From: BOG-908 sp964242035
GTDB lineage: Bacteria > Pseudomonadota > Alphaproteobacteria > Acetobacterales > Acetobacteraceae
Assembly: GCA_964242035.1 (NCBI GenBank)
Contig: CAXTCL010000216.1
Span: forward strand, 1 to 6,511
Length of the DNA stretch: 6,511 nucleotides
Direction: 5' to 3'
Part shown: piece after piece, positions 6,331-6,511 of the stretch
Layout: each line of letters begins with the position of its first letter
Numbering within the stretch: the stretch's first letter is position 1
Translations under genes and position numbers: made by a program
The notes under the pieces: generated by a model
The model's input: the letters and a program-made list of their open reading frames with translations, nothing else
Databases searched by the model: none
Told to the model about the DNA's origin: nothing

Positions 6331-6511
6331 GGAAGGAAGGCAAGGCCTTCTTTTTTGAAAAAAAGAAGTAAAAAACTTTTGCTCCTCCCGCTGGATCGCG
6401 GCTGGGGCGCGTCTTGCGGCATTTTGTCCGCCGGCGCGAGCGAGACCTCTCAGGAAACGGCGCGACAGCGGAGTCAAAAGTTTTTTGCTTCTTTTTTTCA
6501 AAAAAGAAGGC
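6331..6511 (-). repeat. Palindromic intergenic repeat, copy D, reaching the window edge
   Basis: The left arm (about 6331-6381) and right arm (6474-6511, possibly cut by the window end) are inverted repeats, both with the CTTC/GAAG hairpin type. The core of about 90 nt is the longest of the four. It is closed by CCGCTG (6388-6393) with CAGCGG (6466-6471), extended by CTC/GAG with one bulge. Read on the minus strand, the start TCCGCTGTC-GCGCC and the end GGGAGGAGCAAAAG match the ends of the copy C core, so D is inverted relative to A, B and C and points toward hpnE. No promoter could be recognised in or beside it. The 5' leader of hpnE would contain this element if transcription starts further right. 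Confidence 0.85.

Noticed and set aside
6312..6422. Longer hpnE start at 6422
   Set aside because: The extra residues are translated repeat D; the FAD-binding fold begins right after the GTG at 6311, which has CGGAG upstream.

Overview
The window is very GC-rich and carries five protein genes on two converging strands. The organism is most likely an alphaproteobacterium. Acetobacteraceae/Rhodospirillales is my best inference, from the hopanoid gene order, the base composition and the type of intergenic palindrome, but no rRNA or other firm marker is present.

Left part, plus strand (about 1-2120): the 3' part of pabB (aminodeoxychorismate synthase component I, cut by the left window edge) followed by pabC (aminodeoxychorismate lyase, PLP fold type IV). 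Together with a PabA glutaminase, not seen here, they convert chorismate to p-aminobenzoate for folate. Right part, minus strand (about 2257-6311): hpnE, then shc, then hpnG, read right to left. HpnE performs the last step of squalene synthesis, squalene-hopene cyclase makes hopene, and HpnG acts later on the adenosylhopane side chain. hpnE and shc are 17 bp apart and surely co-transcribed. pabC and hpnG converge.

The unusual part is between the genes. Every intergenic gap except the 17 bp hpnE-shc gap holds one member (A-D) of a 135-185 bp palindromic repeat family: A between pabB and pabC, B between convergent pabC and hpnG, C between shc and hpnG, D upstream of hpnE and running to the right window edge. 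Each has two AT-rich arms of about 40-50 nt that are near-perfect inverted repeats of each other. In most copies each arm also folds on itself as a hairpin of the form CTTC-T6-loop-A6-GAAG. Between the arms is a GC-rich core of about 40-100 nt closed by its own stem. Paired differences between copies keep the stems intact, which suggests selection on a folded DNA or RNA. The copies also intrude on the genes: they supply the stop codons of pabB and pabC and the probable ribosome binding site and TTG start of pabC. No gene-free stretch longer than 300 bases exists; all gaps are essentially filled by these elements.
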